Part shown: piece after piece, positions 32,802 through 44,486 of the stretch
How the letters are laid out: each line of letters begins with the position of its first letter
Numbering within the stretch: the first letter of the stretch is position 1
Program-made: the position numbers and the translations under genes
Notes under the pieces: generated by a model
Told to the model about the DNA's origin: nothing
Seen by the model: only the letters and a program-made list of their open reading frames with translations
Database searches by the model: none
From: Ricinus communis
Lineage: Eukaryota; Streptophyta; Magnoliopsida; Malpighiales; Euphorbiaceae
Direction: 5' to 3'
DNA length: 64,000 bases
NCBI RefSeq assembly: GCF_019578655.1
Contig: NC_063261.1
Span: forward strand, 1,240,001-1,304,000

Positions 32802-33379
32802 GTTACGCGGCACTTGAAGCTTGCTTATGTTGCGATTGAGACATGGTTCTCTCTCTCTCCCTCGAAATTTTGGTTCTACTTATGAGGTAATTAGGTAGAG
32901 CAAATTACATCTTGCGGCCTGTTTGTAAATGGGAGGCCTGTTTATAGATGGGAGCTGGTAGTTATTAACTATTATTTATAAATTAAACCGTTCGGTAGTA
33001 TTTTATTCGATAATATTTTATTAATTATTTAGGGAATACTTTACTCTAAATGTATATTTTATGATATTGTTTTAGTGATACAAATTAGTAAAAATATCTC
33101 TTAATTATAATTAAATTTTATTCAATTCAATTGCTTTTATTATTAAAAATTTATGAGTTATTTTATTTTAAAAATAGGCATTAGTATTAAATTTTATTAA
33201 TATCTTTTTTTTTTTGATTTTAGACGCTATAAAAATGAATATTATAATTTCTTAACTATTGATTATAATATAAAAATAATAATTGTTGATTATATAAAAA
33301 TTAATTATAGGAAATTAATTTAAAATAGATTTTAATGTTTAGATAAAGAAAATTGTTGATTATCTCTTTCTATATATAT
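32802..33379. other. PPR4 3' flank
   Basis: This holds the 3' UTR, whose end cannot be placed, and AT-rich intergenic DNA. A near-repeat of 'ggcctgtttgtaaatgggag' occurs at 32917-32955. Confidence 0.5.
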
Positions 33380-34120
33380 GATCTTTAATCAAAGTCCTTA
33401 AAGGTTTAGAAATTCTACAAAATTCTGACTTACTTTAAGTTAGAATTTGTTATTCTAAATAGACTTCAATTAATATAAGAACTAATCCATGGATAATAAC
33501 CCATCATAAGCCCAATATACAAGGCTCATTAACTCTTAATTAATTAATCTTTAATTAGGCCCAATATATTTGAGCTTAAGTCTAAACTTAAAGTCTCATT
33601 TTAATCCTCATTTAAAGCATGTGCGTGACCTAAAAGGTTCCTAACATGTATGCAATGAATATGGATTATGAATTAAACTCCTTTAATTCAATGTTAATTC
33701 TCTAATGTAACTTAATCCATATTCATAGACTAAAATTGGCATCTAGCGATGCATCATGACCACCCAAATGTGTAGGAATGATTAAAGTGCTTTAATAACA
33801 TTTGCAGTGAACAATCTTATAATGTAATTCAATCCTTTCATTGTACTTTTATCCCAATTGATTCATAGAGCATGGATGCAAATGTTTACTCTATAATTGA
33901 ATCAATCATATTTGTTCTTGATAATTGCATATAACATCTTGAATAAGATCTGTTAAACACTTTTCATAATCTACATTCATACAACCTTGGCCAAAGATTT
34001 TCATGTTAAAGCATATCAAGAATCATTAGGATAAGGTCCCATGACATATTATCTTGGACAATAAATTTTTTATTGATAACTTATTATCTTCATATGATGC
34101 TTAATATACCCAATGACTAT
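33380..34120 (-). repeat. C2 3' LTR, outer part
   Basis: AT-rich sequence on the left of element B. Continuity with 40335-40928 is shown by the ACTAT duplication created when B inserted. The left end near 33380-33430 could not be pinned to a clear TG/CA terminus. Confidence 0.55.
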
Positions 34121-35592
34121 TGATGTGTGCTACTCGTGTTAGCTACAATCTAAGGCAGTGTACCTATCGATGTAATCTAGCACTAATGGCGAGTATCAAG
34201 GTCGTATTCCTCGGGAAAGTGAAAGCCCAGAGTTACTTCTTTGTTCTTTGTTATATTAACCTAAGATGAATGATGAATAATTTCTAAACTAACTAATAGC
34301 TACAAGCTAAGTTCTAAGAGAGATGCAGGAATGAATGGATAAATGAAATAACCAAGACAAGAAAGCAAACCCAAAGGGAACCTAAAATAGTTGGTGATCA
34401 AACAAAAGATAAAGGATTGATGAATCCAATTATGCTACTCGTTGACGAATTTTTAACTGAATTCGATTTCTCTCTCGAGATAACCAAATTCCTAAACCTA
34501 ATAACCTAAGTTGGAATCTCTTCCTAACGATTGATTTTTAAATTAGCATTAAGCTTTAATCCGCCTCTATTAAGCTTTGTTAATTCTTAATCCGGCTAGT
34601 TAATTATCCTTATCTCTAAGTGATTATTAACCAGTTCTTGCTATTCAAAATTCCAATTGCCAAATGGACTTCTCAATCACACAAAGCAATCTAAACACCA
34701 CAATTCACAACGTCTCATGAATAATGCTATCTTATTAATACTGAAAGCAAGAAGAATACAAAACCAACTCAAACAATCCAATAATATAATATTAAGCCAA
34801 CATAGTAAAGAAATCCCAATGGATTTAATCAGTCTAGCTAAACATGTTCAAGTTTAAAACAATCTAGGAAATCAATTACAATGAAAGAATAATGAAAATA
34901 AAACATGCACACCCTTTTCTCTCGAATTGGATGAACAGCTCCAAATCTGGATCTACACTTTGATTAATCTCCCAAATTTGCCTCTTGAATTGCTCCACTA
35001 CTGTTTTGCACTCGGAACCTTGCGATTCCGGGATTCTTCCTCCCTGCAACTCTCTCTCGCACTCAATACCGTGCAGAAACCGAACTAGCTGCCAGGGCTC
35101 TATGTCACTCCTTCCCCTTCTTTCTAACCCTAAAAAATTTGTTTTCCTTATATATTTTGTTTCAGTACGACCGTGATCAAGGTCGTGCTGAAACTGTGGA
35201 TCTCACTAAGTAGGTTTTCACCATGGCCGTGCCCCCGTCGGTGCTGGCCACCACGACCGTGGTGGCCTCAAAAAACCGTGCCCAAACCATTATTTTAAAG
35301 ACCAAGTTTCGATGGTTGGTCACGGCCAGAGTCCAGGCCGTGATGGTCAGCACGGCCTTGACTCAAACTGTGCTCAATGTGTACAACGCGAGCTCTTGTC
35401 CGATCTTAATGAATTCTCGTCCATTTCCACACGTATTGATCTATAATTGCTTAAACACCAATGATGGTTCTATAAATGCTCCTAAAATGCAAAAGAAGAC
35501 AAAACACGGGTGATCTGGGAATAAAAGCAGAATAATTGCTAAGAACATACGCAATAATATGCAAGCAAATATGTGTAAAACTATGCATATCA
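34121..35592 (-). repeat. Element B 3' LTR
   Basis: 1472 bp, plus-strand ends TGATGTGTGC and TGCATATCA (one change from TGCACATCA). U3 type 2: the TATA box in element sense is near 35150-35157, with palindromic GGCCGTG/CACGGCC motifs at 35165-35360. Confidence 0.92.
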
Positions 35593-35632
35593 AATTACCC
35601 CACACTTAAGCTATTGCTTGTCCTCAAGCAAT
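35593..35632 (-). promoter_or_regulatory. Element B polypurine tract and adjoining hairpin
   Basis: The plus strand starts AATTACCCCACACTTAAG (element sense AAGTGTGGGGTAATT, the PPT), followed by TTGCTTG-TCCT-CAAGCAA, a perfect 7-bp stem with a 4-nt loop. The same arrangement is found at 60648 and 63036 beside the other 3' LTRs. Confidence 0.85.
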
Positions 35633-37404
35633 TAACAACTCACCTCATAAAACTGCAGTTAGCAATTCCTTACAGTTTATGCCCCTAGTCCACAACCGGA
35701 TAGTATCCGAGCACATCTCAAAGGATACTCAATCATAAATCAAATTGCAAATCATTAACAGAGAATGGAAATAATATTAATGCATGAATAACTTAAATGA
35801 CAACTCAATACAAACATCACGAACCAGTGCCTCACTGGGATCACTCAAGTCGCTCAAAGTGTATATTAGGTGAATAACAAATACCTCAAAACAAATGCAC
35901 AAGACCCGCTCACCATAAGCTTGCTCATAAATCTTATCTTCGCTACTGTGAACAAGTAAATACCAAAATCAAAGGGTCTTTACCAAGGTTAGAATGGGGC
36001 TAAGGTAAATGTACGAAGATTTGGACAGAAGTGTGAAAATGCTGGAATTCGTGCGATAAACAATAGTATATGCTCAAAGGATTAAATGCCTAAGATCATA
36101 AAAAGAATCATTCACTAAAATCCCTACTTCATAGAATAACGCTCGCAAATGCTCTAAATCCAATAAAGAGATAAATAATTAAAGAATTTTATTTATTATA
36201 TATTTTTTTTCTTCTTCTTCTTTTCTTTTTTCTTTTTTTTGTTTTTCTTTTTTTTTTAATAATGAACTAGCAGCTTATTAGCGACCGCTGCATACAACTC
36301 GAATAAACATAAAGAATAACAAATACAAATTGGATCAAAGGGAGCATTTAAAATATCAAAAAGATTTAGTGAATTTACCAACATAGCAACTGGCATTTTA
36401 ATCCCACAAAAAGTTGAACAAATCACAGAAAGAAATTCCAGCATAAGGGTAAAGGAAAGATAAATATAAAGAATGGTATAATTGAAGTGTATAGGTATAG
36501 ATTATGAAGAAAAGGTTAAGGCTCAAAACTGGCTAACTAATGGAAACATAAGGTGATAGGCTTTTGGTCAAATGTGGTGAATCCTAAATCGCCCAAATCA
36601 TCTCATGGTATTCACAATATTCATGTAACTTCAACACGCATTACAAAGCAAGTTCTAGAAGCAAAGTCAAGTACAATGCACACTCAAACAAGAAATATAA
36701 AGAGCATAAGTATAATGAATGCTCAACAGGCTCAAAATCTCACTTTGAGGTGTGGTATTAGGTGCAATTGGTTCACAACATCATTAATTGAATCATTACT
36801 TAAGAAACACATGCATATGACATTATCAACGTTCTAAGTTAAAATTCGACAATTCAAAAAACAATTAAATAACACCAGTTTAACCCGGCAGGGTTGATGT
36901 GTAAAACACCATCAATTGTTTTCCAAGGACAATGAACAACAAAGAAAAGTAACTACAATTCTATAAATCAAGTCATCAATCAGCTCAAAAATAGCATACT
37001 CAAGTGCATAAAAACATAGTGTTCTAACATCCTAACAATACACAACACCTAGTGATAGCAATTTCAGATATATCTAAGAATCATATGAGAGAGTAGGATT
37101 ATAAGGTTTACCCACAACCATCCCACACTTGAAAAACACACTGTCGTCAGTGTAAAATGTTGTGGATACCCGCATGGGATGCTCAACTAAGAGAACAAAG
37201 GCAATACAATCCAAGTGCATGACATGTATGAAAAATAAAGTAAATAAATGCAGAAAAATAAAAAGATCTAGGGAACTGCCCTGATCATCCATCGAGGATG
37301 ATGTTGTGGAAATTCAGTGCCTCCTCGGTAGAATATGAAAATAATAAAATAAAGAAATAAAATCGAAACTGAAATGAAAATTAAATTAAATATGAAAACT
37401 AAAA
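35633..37404 (-). other. Element B 3' noncoding region
   Basis: No protein domains. It contains a 55-bp pyrimidine-rich tract at 36205-36260 (polypurine in element sense). A second PPT-like word with a hairpin lies at 37124-37156 (CCCACACTTG, then ACACTG-TCGT-CAGTGT). Confidence 0.75.
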
Positions 37405-38690
37405 CTAATAAAATGTTTCAAAACAAAAGGTTAAAATATTAGAAATTAAAGATAAAAATTGGGGTGCCTCCCAAAAGCGCTTCTTTTTGATGTGATGAGT
37501 CTTCTTAGCTGGACTCATGGTGAAAGGCAAATGGGCGTGATCGACGACCATCCATCCTTCTTCCAAGCAAATGGCTTCAAGTATCCGCTTAGAGGGATAA
37601 TCGTCAATTTCCTCTTCCCGACTATCAAGCAAGCTGCCAGTATGATGGGCAAAACTCGCTCCTCGTATAATTGCACGTAGTCATGATGCTCTAGGGGCTC
37701 TTCCAATTTGAAAGCTGAAGTTTCACCAATTAGAAGGATCGACGGTTGGGCAATTTCTTTAGGAACGTCGATAGTTTTCTCTAGTCCTTGGCTTGGTTCA
37801 CTTGCTAGAAGAAACTCGAGCTCCTCCAAGACTTCTTCATTGGATAACTCGTGCTCATCTTCCATCATCGAAGGGACTTGTGGAAAATCCACCAAAAATT
37901 CCTCTAACTATAACTCAGCATCATGAACTGTACGTTCTTGTTGATAGTCTTTCAAAGGAATCATGTTCGCCTCTTCCTTTTCTGGTTCCATCTCCATGTT
38001 CAAGAAATCGTCCTGCACAGAAGCATCATCGTCAAACATAGTAGATAAACTAGAAAAATTCTCACCTGAACGCAAAGTGACGGTGCTCAAGTGTTCCTCG
38101 GATTCAGTAGCATTTGATGGAGTTCCCAATTGCTCTTCCGCTAGTAACTTGAAGATCAAGCCTACTTGATGCTCTATGTTCTTAATGGAGGCTTGTTGAC
38201 TTTCAAGTACCCTCTCTGTTTGTTGGAATCTATCATCAAGACTTGTAATGAACCTCATCATCAGCTACTCCGACACTAACTCTTCATCTTGAGTTGAAGG
38301 TGCAAGATTAGGCTGCTGATGTGGTTGTTGAGATTCTGGTGGTTCTGGGCCATCTAAGCTCAATCCAAAGGATGAATGAGTGCTCCACTCTTGATTGTAG
38401 GTGCTTCCATATGAGTCATTTGGCCAACTTCCCGTATAATTCACCTGTTCATAGTTATAAGAACAATGAGCAACATCATTATACAATGGACAATCATTAC
38501 TCAAATGTAAACCACAACAAAATTCACAAAAAACTTGAGATGAAAGGATAGGAGTGGAGAGTTGATCGGTAGCCCTGCAAAACGATTCCACTCGAGCTTC
38601 TAAAGATGCATGGGTATCCCAATTCTTAGCACTCTCTTGGTTCCTAATCCCATTCTCCAACACATCATACAAAGAGTTTGAATTTAACAT
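37405..38690 (-). pseudogene. Element B gag / truncated pol
   Basis: A single frame starts MLNSNSLYDVLENG at 38690 and runs to 37515 with two internal TAG stops. One is CAG in element A, the other is AAC there. Features in order: intact zinc knuckle CEFCCGLHLSNDC (about 38505-38545), a Gln/Pro-rich linker, a helical FQQTERVLESQQASIKNIE segment, the VTLRSGENF block, an acidic segment, and LEEPLEHHDYVQLYEERVLP, which resembles the pol N-terminus of Athila-type elements. The frame stops at a TGA overlapping an ATG (ATGA) that begins MSPAKKTHHIKKKRFWEAPQ. In intact relatives Gag packages RNA; here the stops argue against full-length product. Confidence 0.75.
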
Positions 38691-38825
38691 TGAACCTCCT
38701 TATCATTCACTACCTGAATCATAAACTTAACTAAATAAATATATACAAACAAAATAGAAATAAAATACAATAAAAAAATGGCTAAATTAACAAATAGCAA
38801 ATTTCACTCTAGTTTTCAAACAGTT

Positions 38826-38843
38826 TCCCCGGCAACGGCGAAA
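38826..38843 (-). promoter_or_regulatory. Element B primer-binding site, altered
   Basis: The plus strand TCCCCGGCAACGGCGAAA matches the tRNA-Asp 3' end except that the last three positions are AAA instead of CCA. In element A the site is perfect. The primer 3' end would mispair here, although this may be damage after insertion. Confidence 0.85.
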
Positions 38844-38849
38844 AAAACT

Positions 38850-40329
38850 TGATGTGTGCTACTCGTGTTAGCTACAATCTAAGGCAGTGTACCTATCGAT
38901 GTAGTCTAGCACTAATGGCGAGTATCAAGGTCGTATTCCTCGGGAAAGTGAAAGCCCAGAGTTACTTCTTTGTTCTTTGTTATATTAACCTAAGATGAAT
39001 GATGAATAATTTCTAAACTAACTAATAGCTACAAGCTAAGTTCTAAGAGAGATGCAGGAATGAATGGATAAATGAAATAACCAAGACAAGAAAGCAAACC
39101 TAAAGCGAACCTAAAATAGTTGGTGATCAAACAAAAGATAACGGATTGATGAATCCAATTATGCTACCCATGGACAAATTCTTAACTGAATTCGATTTCT
39201 CTCTCGAGATAACCGAATTCCTAAACCTAATAACCTAAAGTTGGAATCTCTTCCTAACGATTGATTCTTAAATTAGCATTAAGCTTTAATCTGCCTCTAT
39301 TAAGCTTTGTTAATTCTTAATCCGGCTAGTTAATTATCCTTATCTCTAAGTGATTATTAACCAGTTCTTGCTATTCAAAATTCCAATTGCCAAATGGACT
39401 TCTCAATCACACAAAGCAATCTAAACACCACAATTCACAATGTCTCATGAATAATGCTATCTTATTAATACTGAAAGCAAGAAGAATACAAAACCAACTC
39501 AAACAATCCAACAATATAATATTAAGCCAACATAGTAAAGAAATCCCAATGGATTTAATCAGTCTAGCTAAACATGTTCATGTTTAAAACAATCTAGGAA
39601 ATCAATTACAATGAAAGAATAATGAAAATAAAACATGTACACCCTTTTCTCTCGAATTGGATGAACAGCTCCAAATCTGGATCTATAGTTTGATTAATCT
39701 ACTAAATTGCCTCTTTTGCTCCACTACTGTTTTGCACTCAGAACCTTGCGATTCCGAGATTCTTCCTCCCTGCAACTCTCTCTCTCAATCTTGCGAGAAA
39801 GCAAGACCCGGTAGCGGGGCTCTATGTCACTCTTTCCCCCTCTTTCTAACCCTAAAAAATTCATTTTCCTTATATATTTTGTTTCAGCATGACCGTGGTC
39901 AAGGTCGGCCGTGCTGAAACTGTGGATCTCACCAAGTAGGTTTTCACCATGGCCGTGCCCCCACCGGTGCTGGCCACCACGGCCCGTGGTGGAGGCTGTG
40001 GTGGCCTCGAAAACTGTGCCCAAACCATTATTTTGAAGACCAAGTTTTGATGGTTGGTCACGGCTAGAGTCCAGGCCGTGATGGTCAGCACGGCCTTGAC
40101 TCAGGTCGTGCTCAATGTGTGCAACGCGAGCTCTTGTCCGATCTTGATGAATTCTCGTCCATTTCCACACGTATTGATCTATAATTGCTTAAACACCGAT
40201 GACAGTCCTATAAATGCTCCTGAAATGCAAAAGAAGACAAAACACGGGTGATCTGGGAATAAAAGCACAATAATTGCTAAAACATACGCAATAATATGCA
40301 GGCAAATATGTGTAAAACTATGCACATCA
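38850..40329 (-). repeat. Element B 5' LTR
   Basis: 1480 bp, plus-strand ends TGATGTGTGC and TGCACATCA. In element sense the TATA box ATATATAA is at 39877-39870. Upstream of it (39885-40105) lie several GC-rich imperfect palindromes of the CACGGCCGTG type, against an AT-rich background. Confidence 0.92.
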
Positions 40330-40334
40330 ACTAT

Positions 40335-40928
40335 CCCTTGAGTGCTCTACGGATAGGAGCACATAAGATAGTATCAAAATATAGTAATCCTCATATAAGA
40401 TAATACACTGTTATCTCAAGTCTAAGGATCACATCTTACATGATTGTCACAAGAGTATTGTCCATAGACACTTGGAGTAAATTTTGTAAGGATTACTCAA
40501 TGGGGTTAGTTCAATGAACTTATTCTTGTAACAAGCACCCATATGCTTATCTCGAAATCCCTATTCCTCAATCTTATGAATAGATTGCTTACTTCGTAAG
40601 TAAGTGAAAAAACATTATGGTAGTCTTGAGTGTTTGATTAATATCTAGCGATCAATTTCTAATTCTTGATCAAACATTGACTATGAATAAAGTTTAGGAA
40701 CGTATGTAATGAGAACCTTATCATTATAAACTCGCTTTATAATTTCTCTTACATTTCTATTTATATTCCATGGTGTTTATATCTAACGGTTTGGATTATT
40801 CCTTAATAATACCTGACTATTCGTACTATTAGAGTAGAATAATGACTTTAATTGTATGTCATCAATTGTGATGTATAAATTAACACAAATCATTTGATAA
40901 CTCTTTGCCTTTAGGGCATACTCTAACA
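40335..40928 (-). repeat. C2 3' LTR, inner part
   Basis: It ends at GGGCATACTCTAACA, the reverse complement of TGTTAGAGTATGCCC, directly beside a CTCCCACTTGC PPT complement. It joins 33380-34120 once element B and one ACTAT are removed. Confidence 0.7.
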
Positions 40929-43130
40929 ATCTCCCACTTGCACTAAAGCAAAATCAGAGCCAATTATCATGGTATCCAATACCAAACTCTTTCTTATGAT
41001 GATCATGTTCTTGCTAGGTCAAATGGCTTTATTGGAGGATCAACTTTGTTATCCTCAATGGGAATTTATTTTATCTTTATATTTTATTAGTAAATCATTT
41101 ATTGTTAGTGCTTCAATACAGTAGTTTGGATCATAGATGAGACCTTGTTTCTTTGAAAATTGCTCTATGTTTATCTAATTCTTTAGATTAATAATACTTA
41201 AGAACCATACCTTATATATTAAAGATCCAAATATCTCTCATATATTACCTCAAATATAATGAGATGTATTGAACTCGAGTTGTAAGAATGATCTTTTTAG
41301 AACTCTTACCAAAAGTCATGCTTTCCTTTTATAAATGAAATAAATCTATCTTGTGAGTTTATTCTATGTGATTCACAATCAATATCTAGAATAACCATAA
41401 AGTCTAGGACATAATATGATATATATAAATAATAGAATATTATGCTTTCGCATAAATCATTCTATTAATAACCCTTTATTTCAATGAGTGTTTATGACAC
41501 TTATTTTTGGAAAGAGATATGTCATGAGATATTGCCAAGAATCTTTCTTTAATTCTTCAATGTTAAACGTTTTAACATATATGTTTATGTACTCAAAGCT
41601 TAGAATATTCATGCAGTTTGAAGCATCTGTCTCTATAAGTCTCAATCCTAGAAAGTAAACTCCATGTTTTAACTTTTTATGGATTTACAAATCTTGGTAG
41701 ATTCATAATAAAGAAATTGTCACTTTCCTTTTATCTATATGTCATAATATGTAAAATTAGGAAACATTATTATACTTCCACTAACCCTTTCATATACACT
41801 TGTTTATTCTATTTGTATTGATACTTATAATTACATCACTAATCAACCCTTTGATTAAGTATGTAACTTATTGCTCAACCTTTGGGCAAAGATTTCTATA
41901 TTAATTTTTCTCAAAAACTCACTTACACCTTAATGGATCTTATCTATTTAGATGGATCCACCAAATTCTTCACTTGGTTAAACAATATGGTATCCATAAT
42001 AGAATGTTATGGCTTGATGCCAACTCAAGGAACTAATGTCAAACATTAGTTCTTAATGTAGTAGTCTCATTAACAATGAGATATAATACATATTCTATTA
42101 GAGATCTCCATTTCTTATGAATATATTATATCCTACTACATACCAAAAATTGTGTATATGATTAGCTTAAGGTTGTGCATCTTATGCTAAGCACCTTCAA
42201 GCTTTGTTCCATTATAATATTAGTTTGTTTATCTTGATCTCTATTAGGATCTATCAAACTCCCACTACTTCTTTCAAAAAACTCCTTTTTCTTGAAAGAC
42301 AACATATCCTAAACAAACACTTTTGCATTAAGAATATGATAGTGTTGATGTCCTAAAACCCTTTTGGATATCTTACAAACTTACATTTATTAAATCTAGC
42401 CTTTCAAATTTGTCTAATTGTGTATGTTTCTCTTAAACATCACATACTGGTCTATATCCTATATAGACTTTATTATGATCATATCATAAATGGAACATAT
42501 TAGAGTTATGGTTATAAGAGCATATATCTTTTGAGAAGGCTTGTAACACTCTTTATTGATCTAACTATGTCTCACAAAGTTAGGTTTCATAGTTTTATAA
42601 AACTTTATTAATTTGAGTAATTGCAAGTTATAGACATTCTAGTCATAATCCAAGTATTCCATAACATGACCTTATCTTGATATGATACTTTATCATAACT
42701 CTTCCTAAAAGCAAGCATACATTCTATGTATGCTTATGAATTCGGTGATGTGTCTTTCTCAAAGAGAACTTGATTATAATATTGCTTTCATAAAATTTAT
42801 AAGTTACATAACTTGTTTATGTTACTTATTTGTCTTAATATCAATAATATAATCCTTCTGTCTATTTAGGATTGCTTTAGATTTTTTGAAATAGGAATTT
42901 ATTTTCTTACTTTCTTACAACCTTTATATTAGTTTCTAGAAACATAAATCATTTAACAAAATAAGAGAACAATTGCCTAATATTATTAAATGAAATAATA
43001 ACAATAATTGCTCTAGAAAAAGAATTAATAAGAATTATTAAATTCTTAATAACAAAAATAAAATTAATAACTAAACTAAATGGCAACAATTTCCTTCAAG
43101 CTAGTTTATTCCTTCTTTTCAGAATTAGAA
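40929..43130 (-). other. C2 noncoding interior
   Basis: About 2.2 kb of AT-rich DNA between the PPT and the gag region. I could not find Copia protease, integrase or RT motifs on either strand. Confidence 0.55.
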
Positions 43131-43950
43131 GCCTGTTCTTGCTTCTTATCCTTGAAAGTAGCAAGATAAACCTTGCAATTCCTTCTCCAATGTCTTTCCT
43201 TCCTACAATGGTGATACTTTCCTTTATCCTTGTTGAAACCTTCAATAGCCTTTAAGGCTTTCTTGGGCTTCTAGGCTTTCTTTCTCTTTTTCTTCTTAGA
43301 CTTATTCTTAAGAGCCTTAGAAGGTTCTACCATTAGAACAACTTCATTTTGCTTCTTTATGGTGGCCTCCGAAGTCTTTAACATATTAATAAGTTCGGGT
43401 ATCGTAGTATCCAACTTATTCATATGAGAGTTCATAACAAACTATGAGTAATTGTCAATAGAGCTTACAAAATTAAGTCTATACTTAATTATGGTCTACC
43501 ATAAAACCAAGACGTCCTAGATATTCAATTTATCGTAGCATCATTAGTCCATGTGCATTCACAGATGCACCTTCAACCATCTTGCATCGGAATAATTCTT
43601 TTGAGATCTCATACTTTTCAGTCCTTGACTGCTCATCAGACATTTCCTTCAAATGTAAGCTGATAGTCTGAGCATCCATATCCTCATGGTGTCTTTGTGG
43701 TTCGAAAGTCATACTTCTTAACATCATACAAACAACTTGGTTATCTTCTTCTTGACATTTTTGTACTCTTAGACCACCTCCTCGGGTGCATCTGCGGTAG
43801 GGAGACGCAATAGAGGTCTGTCGAACATATAAAGCTTCTTTTGTTGTTTGAGAATAATTCTCACATTGCGATGCCAATCAAGGAAGTTCAGCCCAGTAAG
43901 CTTGTTGGTGTTAAGGATGCTACGCAAAGATAGATTGCCACTCATCTTTT
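43131..43950 (-). pseudogene. C2 gag relic
   Basis: In element sense, MASQCENYSQTTKEALYVRQ (43877) leads into a helical region (QTISLHLKEMSDEQSRTEKYEISKEL), then, after frame breaks, a Lys-rich segment and a zinc-knuckle-like KYHHCRKERHWRRNC at about 43190-43235. There the first Cys of the Cys-x2-Cys-x4-His-x4-Cys pattern is Tyr. This fits a Copia-type Gag C-terminal half. The frame is broken. Confidence 0.55.
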
Positions 43951-44486
43951 CTTACAACCTTCCAATATAAAGATAAACGAATATAAGTTCATTTATATAA
44001 GTAACTATTAAAGGTCTTGTAACCAGGTACTTATGCTCCCATTCTTTCTCGATACAAATTAATAGCTTTCACTATTAGTTCGGATGCTAATAACTTAGCT
44101 ATCCTAGTGGGCTATAATCTCATCTATTTTAATATGACCTTGAGTGTGCCCAACAAACTATATTAAAATAAATTAGGTGGACAACGATTTGTTAATTGTA
44201 TCTCTATACAATTTCTAGGTCAATTAGGCGTGTTTGTCTAAACATATTTTATGATGTTCCAAACATCATATATATTTCATCTAATTCATACCTTTACCTT
44301 CATATAATCATGAGTATGCCCATTTGAATTATATAAAATAGTTAAGTAAGACCCATCAATTAAAATAAAGAACATGCTTAGGTAATAGGTAACCTTGGGT
44401 ATGCCCAACAAATTAGCATATGAACAAAGCTCTAATTCCTATTTTGATCATGGAAGACAACTTAATCATGTCCTTAATATATGACT
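43951..44486 (-). other. C2 5' leader
   Basis: Noncoding sequence with three scattered copies of a 'ccttgagtgtgcccaacaaa'-like phrase (about 44143, 44312, 44394). It is cut off at 44487, where an Athila-like LTR begins. Confidence 0.5.

Larger units (their letters stand above)
34121..40329 (-). mobile_element. Complete gag-only Athila-like element B
   Basis: 3' LTR 34121-35592, internal 35593-38849, 5' LTR 38850-40329 (6209 bp in all). It is flanked by ACTAT at 34116-34120 and 40330-40334, a perfect 5-bp duplication, so this unit inserted as it stands. The 3257-bp internal region has a gag/early-pol reading frame but no reverse transcriptase, RNase H or integrase. It would need enzymes from an autonomous relative. 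The two LTRs are very similar, which suggests a fairly recent insertion. Confidence 0.93.
33380..44486 (-). mobile_element. Copia-type element C2, pol-less, interrupted by element B
   Basis: In element sense: 5' leader (44486 to about 43950), a gag-like region, about 2.2 kb of AT-rich noncoding DNA, PPT (complement 40929-40941), and a 3' LTR split by element B into 40335-40928 and about 33380-34120. TGTTAGAGTATGCCC after a GTGGGAGAT tract is the usual Copia 3' LTR start. I find no protease, integrase or reverse transcriptase blocks. The 5' LTR is missing because the element is cut at 44487 by an unrelated LTR. The left edge is approximate. Confidence 0.65.

Noticed and set aside
34657..34857. 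Small ORFs in the Athila-like LTRs (also 39387-39587 and similar)
   Set aside because: They recur only because the LTR is repeated. They overlap noncoding R/U5 sequence and show no domain.
35223..35513. Ala/Val/Thr-rich ORF of 96 codons in the LTR
   Set aside because: It is created by the GC-rich CACGGCCGTG palindromes of U3, with no homologous protein features.
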